Origin: Clostridium_AD estertheticum_D
GTDB lineage: Bacteria > Bacillota > Clostridia > Clostridiales > Clostridiaceae
Assembly: GCF_018861295.1 (NCBI RefSeq)
Contig: NZ_JAHLDM010000025.1
Location: forward strand, 13,504-77,503
Reading direction: 5' to 3'
Length of the DNA stretch: 64,000 nt
The notes under the pieces were generated by a model. That model saw nothing but the letters and a program-made list of their open reading frames with translations. It was not told the DNA's origin and made no database searches. Below, one piece after another: positions 17,049 to 26,291 of this stretch. Positions within the stretch are counted from its first letter, which is position 1. Each line of letters starts with the position of its first letter. A program made the position numbers and the translations under genes.

Positions 17049-17389
17049 ATAATAGCTCCCTTGTATTTTATTTTTTAATCATATAAGCATGTACCTTCGT
17101 AAATAATTAAAGCATCAAAAAAAACAGGAGTCTATAGGTAAAACCCCCCTTAATTTCGTAAAAAATAGGAATAGGGGATACTCCCTATCCTTATTAGACT
17201 CTAAATTTCACGATTTTTTATCGTATTTATATCCTTGAATATTGGTTTCTGTCCTACTGCTGCTCGTATTTAAAGATATTGAAAGATAGACCTATCTGTT
17301 TTATACTGAATATTGTATATGAAGATTTATTCTATTGAATGAGCTAAATATTTTTTCAAAGTAAAAGGTATGAAAGGACAGGTGTCATT
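17049..17389. promoter_or_regulatory. Divergent intergenic region with hairpin
   Basis: Contains the hairpin AATAGGAATAGGG-N6-CCCTATCCTTATT at 17163-17195 and an outer GAGTCTA/TAGACTC pair. It is placed between the polyferredoxin and LuxR-type genes. No gene seen here. Confidence 0.4.
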
Positions 17390-18295
17390 ATGAAAGACAT
17401 TATTTCATTGTTTTATATTATTTCATTATTTGCAGGTGTATCATCTATTTCAATTTCCTATTTCATATACAATAGTAATAAAAAGAAAGCTCTAAAGTTT
17501 TTTATAGCATTGAATCTTTCTTTTTTTGCTATTCAGAATTCAATAGCATTAAGACTGTACTCAAAATATGTAGCTCAAGTAAGCTCATTTATACCATACC
17601 TATGTAAATTTTTAGATTTTGTTGGTACATCCTTTAGCTCTTTATTAGGGATATTCTTTATAAATTATCTTTTTGGTTTGGAAATAACAAACCTAAAAAA
17701 GAAAATATTTTTTTCTGTTTTTACATTTCAATTTATAGGAATAGCTATATATTATTTATTTGAAACACACTATATTTTTAAATTTATAATACATGCTTCC
17801 ATTATTTCAGTAATTATATATGAACTCTATGTTGGACTTAAAAACTATAAACAGGTTGTAAATAAGGATTTAAAACAAGCTATAAAATCTTTTGTTTTAA
17901 TAACCATAATATTTCTACCTTTTATAATGATTGAATCATATAGACCCTATATTCAACTTATTAAAAACATAGAGCTATTAAAAATGGCAGCACTACCTTC
18001 TTATTTTTTAACAATAAATATCTTTAATCTTTTATTTGTTTTAAAATATTTTAATACACCCTCATTTATCGCTAATAATAAACTTACAGATTACTTTAAG
18101 CAAAAATATGATATCACAGAAAAGCAAAGCGAAATTATAGAACTTATCATTAAAGGATTAACATATAAACAAATTGCTGAAAAACTTTTTATATCATCTA
18201 AAACTGTTGATAATCACGTACAAAATATATATAAAAAATTAAAGGTCAACAGTAAAATGCAATTATCATATTTCGTGCGTTCAAATGAAAAATAA
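17390..18295 (+). CDS. Membrane-embedded LuxR-type transcriptional regulator
   Basis: 301 residues. Residues 1-225 form about seven hydrophobic helices, and the C-terminus (about 235-300) is a LuxR/GerE helix-turn-helix (EKQSEIIELIIKGLTYKQIA then EKLFISSKTVDNHVQNIYKK). This is a one-component membrane sensor: the helices presumably sense a ligand or the membrane state, and the tethered HTH binds DNA. It is divergent from the polyferredoxin gene, its likely target. Ribosome site AAAGGACAGGTG. Confidence 0.85.
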   Translation: MKDIISLFYIISLFAGVSSISISYFIYNSNKKKALKFFIALNLSFFAIQNSIALRLYSKYVAQVSSFIPYLCKFLDFVGTSFSSLLGIFFINYLFGLEITNLKKKIFFSVFTFQFIGIAIYYLFETHYIFKFIIHASIISVIIYELYVGLKNYKQVVNKDLKQAIKSFVLITIIFLPFIMIESYRPYIQLIKNIELLKMAALPSYFLTINIFNLLFVLKYFNTPSFIANNKLTDYFKQKYDITEKQSEIIELIIKGLTYKQIAEKLFISSKTVDNHVQNIYKKLKVNSKMQLSYFVRSNEK

Positions 18296-18308
18296 GATTT
18301 AACATAAA

Positions 18309-18432
18309 TGGCATATAAGTTGTCAAAGTATTAAGATAAAGTAATAGGGAGTGATATCTCAGAAGAAATGTTGCATATTGCTTCAAGTAAAAGGTAATCA
18401 TCAAATATCAAATATGAATGCACGATTTTCTA
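18309..18432 (+). pseudogene. Methyltransferase fragment, copy 1
   Basis: Encodes AYKLSKY then a glycine-motif follow-on (DKVIG), SDISEEMLHIASSKR and SSNIKYECT, i.e. motif I/II of a SAM-dependent methyltransferase, with minor frame damage. It stops exactly at a Tn3-type end (18433). Its DNA matches the other broken copy at 22747-22914. Confidence 0.7.
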
Positions 18433-18627
18433 GGGGTAGTAACCGCAAAGTGTAAATTTACCACGTTGAGACATATATTCCCAAGGTTTTGATACAATAA
18501 AACAGTTATTAAATATAGGGGTATTGAGACGATTCGTGAAAAAAACAGCCATAAGACAGTATTCTCCATTTTTGATGAACTATAAATCAAAAAAGGAACT
18601 ACTATTTTGTGGCTGTTATCATGTAAA
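18433..18627 (+). repeat. Tn3-type end 4 with conserved 150-bp subterminal region
   Basis: The 38-nt end 18433-18470 starts GGGGTAGTAACCGCAAAG and finishes CCACGTTGAG. The following DNA (GGTATTGAGACGATTCGTG ... ATAAATCAAAAAAGG) matches the region after 22915. Near the far side an inverted pair AACAGCCA/TGGCTGTT encloses about 60 bp. No opposite end is seen. Confidence 0.7.
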
Positions 18628-18687
18628 AGTATGAAGAATGTGACACAACTAATGAGTAAGACTTACGTATTTTATTAAAACTAAACT

Positions 18688-19143
18688 TTAGTGAATTGGT
18701 ACACAAATTTCACAAAAATGGTTTTTAACCATTTCAATTTTATACCTTTCAAGAATAGGTCTTGACTCATTCAGTTGATAGCCTTTCTTGAATAATTCCG
18801 GAAAAATTGCAAGCCACGCTTTTTGAACTTCTTCAGCTGTATGCCTTATTTTAAAAACTGCATAATTTCCTCCAAGAATGTTACCATCACTAATATAATC
18901 ATCACTAATGCAATAATCATTTGAAATAACGAGACATGTGTCATAACGGCAATTTTCAGGTTCTACTATTTTAGGGTTATCACGGGCAATTCCTAGTATG
19001 ATAGATTGCTCATTAAGCAGTCCAGTAGACTTAGCCCATTTTTTTAATTTTTCCATTACTTTAATATTATTCTGCCCATAAGATCCAACCTGCCTTATAT
19101 AAGCAATTCTATAAAATGGAGTTTTTTCAATTTCTATATTCAT
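18688..19143 (-). CDS. Stand-alone GyrI-like (AraC effector-binding) domain protein
   Basis: About 151 residues with the GyrI-like/AraC-E-bind fold: IEIEKTPFYRIAYIRQVGSY at the start, the CRYDTCLVI strand, NYAVFKIRHTAEEVQKAW in the second half and the terminal CEICVPI. Such domains bind hydrophobic drugs or dyes, either fused to regulators or alone as drug-sequestering proteins. It starts at ATG 19143, with AAAGGAAG 4 bp upstream, rather than an earlier codon. No DNA-binding domain is attached, so it is a binder or an enzyme of the cyclopropanoid-hydrolase type. Confidence 0.85.
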   Translation of the reverse strand: MNIEIEKTPFYRIAYIRQVGSYGQNNIKVMEKLKKWAKSTGLLNEQSIILGIARDNPKIVEPENCRYDTCLVISNDYCISDDYISDGNILGGNYAVFKIRHTAEEVQKAWLAIFPELFKKGYQLNESRPILERYKIEMVKNHFCEICVPIH

Positions 19144-19234
19144 AATTCTTCCTTTCTTTATAAAGTACATCGATGTCTATAAACATCATATAATGATTTA
19201 AAATAGAAAACAAGGCATTTTTTAATTGGGTTTG

Positions 19235-19249
19235 TTACCCCTGGGGTAA
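19235..19249. repeat. Palindrome TTACCCCTGGGGTAA (site 2 of 3)
   Basis: Same unit as at 16299, in the context GGGTTTGTTACC...GGGGTAAGGGGTTATT, between the GyrI-like and methyltransferase genes. Confidence 0.6.
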
Positions 19250-19279
19250 GGGGTTATTTGGTTTTGCAACATATTTATA

Positions 19280-19960
19280 TTATTTCATTGCCAATAAAAT
19301 AGTCGTGTTTTCATGTTGCCACATTTTTTCTACTGATTTAAAACCAACATTATAAAGCATTTGCATCTGGTTTTCCACAGTACACGGTGTATCATAGTGA
19401 TAGAAGCCATCAGTTATTCCTAATTCAGAGCGAATTCGCTTATTCTCATTAAAATTAAAATCTTCAGAGTCCTGGTTTGGAGCTGTATAATCAGTTTCAA
19501 CATAAAAACCATTTGGTTTCAAACTTTTGAAAATCTTCTTATATAATTTAGTCTTTTCTTCGTGATTAAAATGATGAAGTGTTTCTACAGATAAAGCAAC
19601 ATCAAATACAGATTCACCCATATCATAACTGAAATAACTATCAACAATAAGATTAAGCTGGTTTAACTTATCACTGTGTTTTAGTTTTATTTTTTCCATC
19701 ATATCTTTAGCTAAATCGACTCCTGTAACCATAACTGTTGGATTTTTCTTAAAAATTTCATCTAATTCTAAACCAGTTCCACACCCCAAATCAAGTACTT
19801 TTAAGCCATTAATTTTTGGTATTAATTTTGCAGTTTCAATATAATATTTATCCGCTCCATCTACATTATTCATCATATGTTCTTCATACCAATCAGCACG
19901 ATTATTAAAAAAACTACTCATTTCCTCTAATTTGATTTTATTATCTTTCATATAAATCAC
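19280..19960 (-). CDS. Class I SAM-dependent methyltransferase
   Basis: 226 residues with the Rossmann methyltransferase core. Motif I is VLDLGCGTGLELDEI, followed by an acidic VTGVDLAKDMMEKIK and a post-motif FDVALSVETLHHF. The C-terminus carries a lid with DGFYHYDTPCTVENQMQM. The substrate is not identifiable; small molecules or tRNA are possible. GTG 19960 (GTG-ATT-TAT-ATG) follows GAAAGG, and the internal ATG three codons later is an alternative. It is convergent with nothing and divergent from the AraC regulator. Confidence 0.88.
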   Translation of the reverse strand: MIYMKDNKIKLEEMSSFFNNRADWYEEHMMNNVDGADKYYIETAKLIPKINGLKVLDLGCGTGLELDEIFKKNPTVMVTGVDLAKDMMEKIKLKHSDKLNQLNLIVDSYFSYDMGESVFDVALSVETLHHFNHEEKTKLYKKIFKSLKPNGFYVETDYTAPNQDSEDFNFNENKRIRSELGITDGFYHYDTPCTVENQMQMLYNVGFKSVEKMWQHENTTILLAMK

Positions 19961-20183
19961 ACAACCTTTCTAAATATCATAATAAAAGTATACTATCATT
20001 ACTAATGAAACAACAACCTTAAAAATAATTCTTTGTATGCTTTTTTTCTGATAAATGGTATTTCAAAGCAAGAAGTTTTATACAAGCATCATTTTCAAAT
20101 AAATTGTAAATATATTTAATTTATAATAATTATGGTAGTATTGAATATATAATACTATATTTTATTAGGTAGGTGGATTTTCT

Positions 20184-20954
20184 ATGACAGAAATTTTTTA
20201 TGCTATGGATCATGTGCTTTTAATAGATGATTACAATGATCCGGATAATCATAAGCATTTGGCAAAGCATTTAATAATTAGTTTAAGCGGAGAAATTAAT
20301 TGTTTTATTGAAGAGGAACAGGTCACTTGTGAAGGAATTATGATTTCTCCTGATGTATTTCATACGATTGAAAGCGATGGCAATGATGTTTTAGTATATC
20401 TATTTGATGAAACAACGGATATAGCTATGGAAATCGAAGAAAAATATTTAAAGGGTTCGCCATACCACGCTCTGAACTTAGCTACTGTAGAAGAAATTAA
20501 ATCTATTTGGAATGAGAGCATGGTAGACAGAAGTGATGAACATCAGGTACAAAAGATATATTCTAATACTTATGAAAGAATACTAAAATCTTGTAATTTA
20601 GATACAAAAAGTCCACATATTAAGGACTATAGAATTAAAAAAGTATTGTGTTTGCTCCGTGGTAGAGAAGAAATTAAAGAAGGTGTCATAGGAGAGTTGG
20701 CCCAAATGGTATTTCTATCTCAAAGCAGACTCTCTCATTTATTTAAGAAAGAGACCAAGATATCCATAAATAGCTTTTTAGTAATTATGAAGATATTAAA
20801 AACATACAAATATATGCTTTCGGGGGAAAATATCACAGACTCGTCAATAAAGGCCGGATTTAATAGCCCTTCTCATTTTGCTACAACAAATAAAAATATG
20901 TTTGGACTTTCGGCAAATAAATTTCGAAAGGATGCAATATTTACACAGGTATAA
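20184..20954 (+). CDS. AraC-family transcriptional regulator
   Basis: 256 residues: an N-terminal cupin-like sensor domain (DYNDPDNHKHLAKHLIISLS, HKHLAKH resembling the metal/ligand His cluster) and a C-terminal AraC double helix-turn-helix (ELAQMVFLSQSRLSHLFKKE; DSSIKAGFNSPSHFATTNK). It likely activates the hydrolase gene 100 bp downstream on the same strand, or the divergent methyltransferase gene. Ribosome site AGGTAGGTGG. Confidence 0.88.
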   Translation: MTEIFYAMDHVLLIDDYNDPDNHKHLAKHLIISLSGEINCFIEEEQVTCEGIMISPDVFHTIESDGNDVLVYLFDETTDIAMEIEEKYLKGSPYHALNLATVEEIKSIWNESMVDRSDEHQVQKIYSNTYERILKSCNLDTKSPHIKDYRIKKVLCLLRGREEIKEGVIGELAQMVFLSQSRLSHLFKKETKISINSFLVIMKILKTYKYMLSGENITDSSIKAGFNSPSHFATTNKNMFGLSANKFRKDAIFTQV

Positions 20955-21068
20955 TTTAGCGTTTATTTAGAAGTTTTATTTTTAATCATTAATTATAATA
21001 AGGGTATAGCTAAGGTAATAAAATACTATGCCTTTTAAGTTTAATATTATAATATGGGAGAAGATAAA

Positions 21069-22232
21069 ATGAAGAAAGATAAAATTACTTTTGCAAAGGG
21101 AATATATAATTTAAATAAGGAGCCCAATTTCAATTACCAATTAAACCGTGTAGTAATGTGGAATGGTGGCGATTTGGAAGATATCAAGAAAATTTCTGAG
21201 AAAATCAAAGATAGTGCATCATGGAAAAAAGAGTTAATCGGAATAGGTGATCAGGCAAAAAAAGAGAGAAGAATAAAAGAAGCTATTGGATATTATCGAA
21301 TGAGTGAGTTCTTTATGTATGATGGAGATCTGGATAAGATAAAATATTATAAATTAGCTACCGATATGTTCTATGATTACTATAAGGAATACTTTGAGGA
21401 TGGAACCGTGGTACGTTATGAAGTCCCTTATGATGAAGTAAATCTTCCGGTATTATATACAAAAGCAGTAGGAGAAAAGAAGGATACTATCTTATTGCAT
21501 GGAGGGAATGATTCTTATATGGAAGAATTATTCTTTCCCATGCTCTATTTTGCAGAGCATGGTTTTGATGTATATCTTTTCGAAGGACCTGGACAAGGAG
21601 GTGTGATGCGTACCCAAGGAAAGCATTTTACTTATCAATGGGAGAAGCCGGTAAAAGCTATAATCGATTATCTTAACCTTGATGGTGTTACTATTATAGG
21701 TGCGTCGTTAGGTGGAATGCTAGCACCTAGAGCAGCTGCTTATGAAAAAAGAATCAAGAGAGTTATTGCATGGTCAATTTTTCCTAACTTCTTTTTTGTT
21801 GTATTAGGTATGATTCCGCCTTCACTTCAAAAAGTAATAAAGATATTAATGATGTTTCACGCAGCGCCAATATTAAATTTAGTTTTTAAAATGAAGTCAA
21901 AAAAAAATTCTACAATAGACTGGGGAATTAAGCATGGTATGTATGCTTATAATGCAAAATCCCCTTATGAGTATGTATTAAAACTAAATGAATTCCAAAT
22001 GATTGATGTTGGACACCTAATTGATCAAGATGTGTTAGTTATAGGAGCAAATCAGGATCATTTTATTGATTACAAACTTTTTAAGGAAGAATTAGATTCT
22101 TTGAGTAATGTACACTCCCTAACCTTTCGTCTCTTTACAGACAAAGAATGCGCTTCTAATCATTGCAATATGGGGAATACAAAGCTTACGCTTGATACTA
22201 TGATTAATTGGATAGAACTGATTAAACATTAA
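21069..22232 (+). CDS. Alpha/beta hydrolase with helical N-terminal cap
   Basis: About 387 residues. The first 120 residues are helical, and then the hydrolase fold starts (KDTILLHGGNDSYMEELFFP). The nucleophile elbow is GASLGGM and the acid/His segment is ASNHCNMGN near the end. It resembles the FrsA/esterase-like group acting on small esters. ATG 21069 is chosen because GGGAG lies 8 bp before it. It follows the AraC-regulator gene, so it may be its target. Confidence 0.85.
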   Translation: MKKDKITFAKGIYNLNKEPNFNYQLNRVVMWNGGDLEDIKKISEKIKDSASWKKELIGIGDQAKKERRIKEAIGYYRMSEFFMYDGDLDKIKYYKLATDMFYDYYKEYFEDGTVVRYEVPYDEVNLPVLYTKAVGEKKDTILLHGGNDSYMEELFFPMLYFAEHGFDVYLFEGPGQGGVMRTQGKHFTYQWEKPVKAIIDYLNLDGVTIIGASLGGMLAPRAAAYEKRIKRVIAWSIFPNFFFVVLGMIPPSLQKVIKILMMFHAAPILNLVFKMKSKKNSTIDWGIKHGMYAYNAKSPYEYVLKLNEFQMIDVGHLIDQDVLVIGANQDHFIDYKLFKEELDSLSNVHSLTFRLFTDKECASNHCNMGNTKLTLDTMINWIELIKH

Positions 22233-22390
22233 CTAAGGGTAACTTCATTACTTCGAAAAAGTGTTGGGATAATTAGTAATCCAAACATATTTGATTAATT
22301 CTACTAGTGCAACTAATCACATTATGTTACTATAAATAAAGGTAAAATAGTTTTAAATATACAATATTTTAAAATCATTTGGAGGCATAT

Positions 22391-22576
22391 ATGAAACAAT
22401 CTATAATACAAACTATATTTTTTATATCATCATGTATATTATCTACACTTTTTTTAGATTATATAAAAATAAATAAACAAATATTAATAGTAATTATATA
22501 TATATGTATAGTCTCAGTCTACTTAGTTTACACGTATATATCTAAGAAAAATAAAGAAAAGTTAAAGGTAAACTAA
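22391..22576 (+). CDS. Small two-helix membrane protein
   Basis: About 61 residues, with two membrane helices (QTIFFISSCILSTLFLDYI and LIVIIYICIVSVYLVYTYI) and a Lys-rich C-terminus (SKKNKEKLKVN). ATG 22391 follows GGAGGC with proper spacing. Function unknown. Confidence 0.55.
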   Translation: MKQSIIQTIFFISSCILSTLFLDYIKINKQILIVIIYICIVSVYLVYTYISKKNKEKLKVN

Positions 22577-22655
22577 AAGTAGTTATAGGTGTAACACAAA
22601 TGATGTGAAAAGGAAATTCCACGTCATTTCTTGTATATGAAAGGAAGTGTTTATT

Positions 22656-22754
22656 ATTAAAAATAATAGAAAAGTATTTTTACTCGTATTCATAGTTTTA
22701 ATATCTATATTTACAGCTTGTGGGTTTGTTACCTCTGGGGTAAAGGGTGATTAA
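22656..22754 (+). pseudogene. Lipoprotein signal-peptide fragment
   Basis: Reads KNNRKVFLLVF, then IVLISIFTACG: a lipoprotein signal with lipobox FTAC and an upstream AAAGGAAG ribosome site. It breaks off at the TTACC-TCTGGGGTAA palindrome and reaches a stop 10 codons later, so the mature part is lost. Confidence 0.6.
22729..22743. repeat. Palindrome TTACCTCTGGGGTAA (site 3 of 3)
   Basis: One change from the other two copies; context GGGTTTGTTACC...GGGGTAAAGGGTGATTA. It is exactly at the junction between a broken lipoprotein gene and a broken methyltransferase gene. Confidence 0.6.
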
Positions 22755-22914
22755 CAACAAATATGATTTTATGGAATCACTATTTGATAATAGTAAATTT
22801 TTCATTTTAGAAATGTCAGATAGCAAAGGTTCAGCATTGGATATAGGTTGTGGGTCAGGTATTTTGGCGTATAAGTTGTCAAAGTATTACGATAAAGTAA
22901 TAGGTATTGATACA
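22747..22914 (+). pseudogene. Methyltransferase fragment, copy 2
   Basis: N-terminal part of a SAM methyltransferase: MESLFDNSKF, ALDIGCGSGILAYKL and YYDKVIGIDT. It is cut by a Tn3-type end at 22915 right after motif I. It shares DNA with the fragment at 18309-18432, which is cut further downstream. Confidence 0.75.
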
Positions 22915-23096
22915 GGGGTAGTAACCGTAAAGCGTAAATTTACCACGTTGAGATATATATTTTCAAAATTGAATATATTCAATTTTTAAATATATAAGGT
23001 ATTGAAACGATTTGTGAAAAAACAGCCACAACACAGTATTTCCCATTTTCGATGAATTATAAATCAAAAACGAGCTACTATTTTGCGGCTGGTATG
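22915..23096 (+). repeat. Tn3-type end 5 with conserved subterminal region
   Basis: End 22915-22952 starts GGGGTAGTAACCGTAAAG and finishes CCACGTTGAG. It is followed by the same 150-bp region as after 18433 (AAACGATTTGTGAAAAAACA; ACGAGCTACTATTTTGCGG). Confidence 0.75.
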
Positions 23097-23148
23097 ACAT
23101 AAAACAAGAATAAAGTGTACTATTTTATCTATAGAGTTTGATCATTTT

Positions 23149-24009
23149 TTACTTTAAGAAATCAACAATTTTCTGTTTCTCATCTTCCATCAAATAATGT
23201 ATATGTCCTCTGTCTTTTAAAAGATATGGAGTACAATTTGGTATAATTATTTCTGCTTGTGGAATTACAAGGTTAGCTGGAAACAAGCAATCTTTTTCTC
23301 CAGCCATTACAAGAGTAGGTGCTGTACATTTTTTCATATCATTTATGATAACATTACTTGGCATACCAGCTTTGATTTTTACATTATCAATACTACATTT
23401 CGCTGTTTCATACATAACCGAATCTATATTTTCCTCAGTGACCACCATTGGCAAAATACATTTCTTGAACCAAAAATCTTTGTGCGTTATCCTATACATA
23501 ATCATTGGTAGTAGCATACTTATACTTTTGTATGCAGGTGCATTCTTAATTCCTGACGGTACAATTAAAACAGATTTTTTTATTTTTTCAGGCGATACAC
23601 ACATCATTTTTGCCAAAATGCCTGCACCAAAAGAACTACCAAAGCAACATATTTTATCATAATGTAAAGCATTAATAACTTCACTTGCCCATTTACCATA
23701 ATCATAGTTATTGGGAGAAAGACAATGCTCAGAGCTCTTGCCAGGATGTCCAATTGTATCAACAGCATATACATGAAAATAGTCAACCAAGAATTTATAT
23801 GTCAGCAGATTACATGATGTTGTCGCATTTCCTCCATGAAAAACAAGAAGCGGTTTTCCTGTTAGATTTCCAGTTTCAATTAAATGTGTTTTACCGAAAA
23901 AAGTATCTATATATAAATCCTTATATGGTACATTTAGCTTGGACAGTTGGTCATCATAAAGCTGTAAGACTTTATAATTACTATCAGCAGTTTTGTAAAT
24001 TGTTTTCAT
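23149..24009 (-). CDS. Alpha/beta hydrolase
   Basis: 286-residue hydrolase with the HGGNATTS oxyanion loop, nucleophile elbow FGSSFGAG, acid strand APTLVMAGEKDCLFP and the catalytic His in RGHIHYLMEDE. Ribosome context and a 4-bp overlap with the upstream rarA stop make it the last gene of the radical SAM-rarA-hydrolase operon. That operon is driven by the HxlR-type promoter at 26464-26529. Substrate unknown. Confidence 0.87.
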   Translation of the reverse strand: MKTIYKTADSNYKVLQLYDDQLSKLNVPYKDLYIDTFFGKTHLIETGNLTGKPLLVFHGGNATTSCNLLTYKFLVDYFHVYAVDTIGHPGKSSEHCLSPNNYDYGKWASEVINALHYDKICCFGSSFGAGILAKMMCVSPEKIKKSVLIVPSGIKNAPAYKSISMLLPMIMYRITHKDFWFKKCILPMVVTEENIDSVMYETAKCSIDNVKIKAGMPSNVIINDMKKCTAPTLVMAGEKDCLFPANLVIPQAEIIIPNCTPYLLKDRGHIHYLMEDEKQKIVDFLK

Positions 24010-25328
24010 TTCTTATGCCGTTTTTTCCACGCCTTGATTTGTTCCAGTCGTGTTTTTAATCTTGCTTCAGCCCCCTGTTCTGTTGGTTTATAATATTCCT
24101 TTCCTAAAAGTGAATCCGGTAAACACTGCATATTAGTCAGTTTTTGTTCTGTATCATGAGCGTACTGATACCCTTTTCCATAATCCAGTTCTTTCATTAA
24201 ATTAGTAGAAGCATTGCGGATTACAAGAGGAACTGGCTCTGCAAGCTGATTTAGTGCATCCTTTTTGGCTCGTTCATAAGCTATATACAATGAATTAGAT
24301 TTTGGTGCCATAGCCATATAAACCACTGCTTCTGTCAATTGCACCGTACATTCTGGCATACCAATCAAATGACAGGACTGATAAACAGCCACCGCTATTT
24401 CCAATGCATGTGAATCAGCCAATCCAATATCTTCACTGGCAAATCGGGTCACACGCCTAGCAATATACAATGGGTCTTCGCCCGCCTCCAGCATTCTTGC
24501 AAGCCAGTAAACAGCTGCATCTGGATCTGAATTTCTCATAGATTTATGCAGTGCAGAAATCAGATTATAATGTTCTTCACCTGTCTTATCGTAGATCAAC
24601 GACTTTTTAGAAGTACATTGCTCCAATGCCTCAGCAGTAACGGTGACCACACCATTACTATCCAAATCACCATTCAGCACAACCATATCAAGGGTTGATA
24701 AAGCTGTTCTAGCATCACCATTTGCAAATAGGGCAATCATCTTCAACATATCGTTAGATATTTGAATTTTTTGATTACCAAATCCTTTTTTATCCCGTAA
24801 AGCACGGTTAAGCAATACAATTAACTCTTCCACCTTTATTTCTTTAAGAACAAACACTTTACACCGGGAAAGTAAAGCATTATTGATTTCAAATGACGGA
24901 TTTTCGGTTGTTGCTCCAATCAAAATAATACTGCCCTTTTCCACAAAAGGTAGAAATGCATCCTGCTGTGCCTTGTTGAAACGATGGATTTCATCCACAA
25001 AGACAATGGTTTTTTCACCATATCTACGATGATCCTCCGCCTGTTGCATCACAGTACGAATCTCCTTAATTCCGCTGGTAACTGCAGAAAAGTCGATGAA
25101 AGATGCCTTCGTATGATTGGCAATGATTCTAGCAAGTGTTGTCTTACCAACTCCAGGAGGCCCCCAAAAAATCATAGAGGAAATCTGGTCACTTTCAATA
25201 ATGCGATTCAGTACCTTTCCACATCCCAGAAGATGGGTTTGGCCAACATACTCATCCAGTGTCTGAGGACGGAGCCTCTCTGCAAGTGGCTGTGAGATGT
25301 TTCTATCAAAAAGTGTCATTTGTTCCAT
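24006..25328 (-). CDS. rarA: Replication-associated recombination protein A (RarA/MgsA AAA ATPase)
   Basis: About 440 residues, the usual RarA length. It has Walker A GPPGVGKTTLARI, Walker B IVFVDEIHRFNKAQQ and sensor 1 GATTENPSFEI, with the C-terminal tetramerisation domain (KSMRNSDPDAAVYWLARML) intact. RarA acts at stalled forks with SSB. I use ATG 25328 (AGAGGTGATGAT before it); earlier in-frame codons lack a ribosome site. It is co-operonic with a radical SAM protein (20 bp upstream) and the hydrolase. RarA genes are normally housekeeping; here it sits in an island operon. A chimeric second N-terminus is at 42818-43720. Confidence 0.93.
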   Translation of the reverse strand: MEQMTLFDRNISQPLAERLRPQTLDEYVGQTHLLGCGKVLNRIIESDQISSMIFWGPPGVGKTTLARIIANHTKASFIDFSAVTSGIKEIRTVMQQAEDHRRYGEKTIVFVDEIHRFNKAQQDAFLPFVEKGSIILIGATTENPSFEINNALLSRCKVFVLKEIKVEELIVLLNRALRDKKGFGNQKIQISNDMLKMIALFANGDARTALSTLDMVVLNGDLDSNGVVTVTAEALEQCTSKKSLIYDKTGEEHYNLISALHKSMRNSDPDAAVYWLARMLEAGEDPLYIARRVTRFASEDIGLADSHALEIAVAVYQSCHLIGMPECTVQLTEAVVYMAMAPKSNSLYIAYERAKKDALNQLAEPVPLVIRNASTNLMKELDYGKGYQYAHDTEQKLTNMQCLPDSLLGKEYYKPTEQGAEARLKTRLEQIKAWKKRHKK

Positions 25329-25347
25329 ATCATCACCTCTATTTTCA

Positions 25348-26271
25348 TCATAAAATGAAAGCTCTATCTGCATAACTTGACTTACAATTTTTCTTCTTCT
25401 TTGCAGAAGGTATAATTTCCTCATGGAAGAAATAATTGACTACTATTGGTGGTTCTTCAAATGGTCGACAAATAGAATCATCATTCCTTACATATAATAG
25501 ACCTTCATCTCTTGTGAACTTTTTTATATCTTCATCTAGAGAAGCCCAATAACTACGGTCGTTCTTCTGATAAATATCTTGATACAGCGGAATAAGCTTA
25601 GGATATTTTTCTTTGACATAGTCAAGAATAACGGTCTTGTAGCCACCCCTAAGATTTAGGTTTTCAAGCCAAATAAGATTACACTGCTCTTTAGCTCGTC
25701 GTATAATTGCCGCTACATCTGTGATACCAGGGAAAATTGGTGAGATAAAACAGGTAGTCCGAATTCCAGCATCGTGAAAAACTTTCATTGCTGCCAATCT
25801 TCGCTCAATGCTAACAGCGTCATCCATATCTGCACGAAATTCATCATCCAAAGTATTAATTGACCATGATACTCTTGCATTTGGAAATGATTTGATTAAA
25901 TCCAAATCTCGAAGGATCAAATCTGATTTTGTAGCAATACTGATTTCAGCACCACTACCCTGAAGCTGTTCTAAAAGAGTCCTTGTACGAAAATGCTTTT
26001 CCTCCAAAGGTTGGTATGGATCTGTCACAGAAGAAATGAAAATCTTCTGGCCAGCATACTTTTCTGGATGTTTGATTTCTGGCCAATGTTTGATATCTAC
26101 AAATTCTCCCCAAGGTTCAGAATGATTCGTAAATCGCTTCATGAATGATGCATAGCAGTATCTACAATTATGAGCACAGCCCGTATAAGGATTAGCAGAA
26201 TATCCGCCAATGGGCAGATTTGATTTTGTCAGAACACCTTTTGTCTTAATATCTTTTATAACTAATTCCAT
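25348..26271 (-). CDS. Radical SAM protein, SPL/Rv2578c-like family
   Basis: 307 residues with the CxxxCxxC cluster motif GCAHNCRYCYASFM, preceded by GGYSANPYTGC. Further conserved blocks are ISSVTDPYQPLEEK, RVSWSINTLDDEF and ISPIFPGITD. Relatives resemble spore photoproduct lyase but act on unknown nucleic-acid substrates. The N-terminus binds a 4Fe-4S cluster and SAM. First intact gene of the operon with rarA and a hydrolase, preceded by the HxlR-type promoter. Ribosome site AGGAATAGG. Confidence 0.88.
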   Translation of the reverse strand: MELVIKDIKTKGVLTKSNLPIGGYSANPYTGCAHNCRYCYASFMKRFTNHSEPWGEFVDIKHWPEIKHPEKYAGQKIFISSVTDPYQPLEEKHFRTRTLLEQLQGSGAEISIATKSDLILRDLDLIKSFPNARVSWSINTLDDEFRADMDDAVSIERRLAAMKVFHDAGIRTTCFISPIFPGITDVAAIIRRAKEQCNLIWLENLNLRGGYKTVILDYVKEKYPKLIPLYQDIYQKNDRSYWASLDEDIKKFTRDEGLLYVRNDDSICRPFEEPPIVVNYFFHEEIIPSAKKKKNCKSSYADRAFIL

Positions 26272-26291
26272 ATCCTATTCCTCCATTTAGT

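Noticed and set aside
22728..22760. Integron-like attC or phage att site made by the TTACC-GGGGTAA palindrome
   Set aside because: No integron integrase is present, spacing is irregular and the units lack the paired R/L box structure.
24984..25295. Plus-strand frame inside rarA
   Set aside because: Antisense shadow; protein composition is unlike a real gene.
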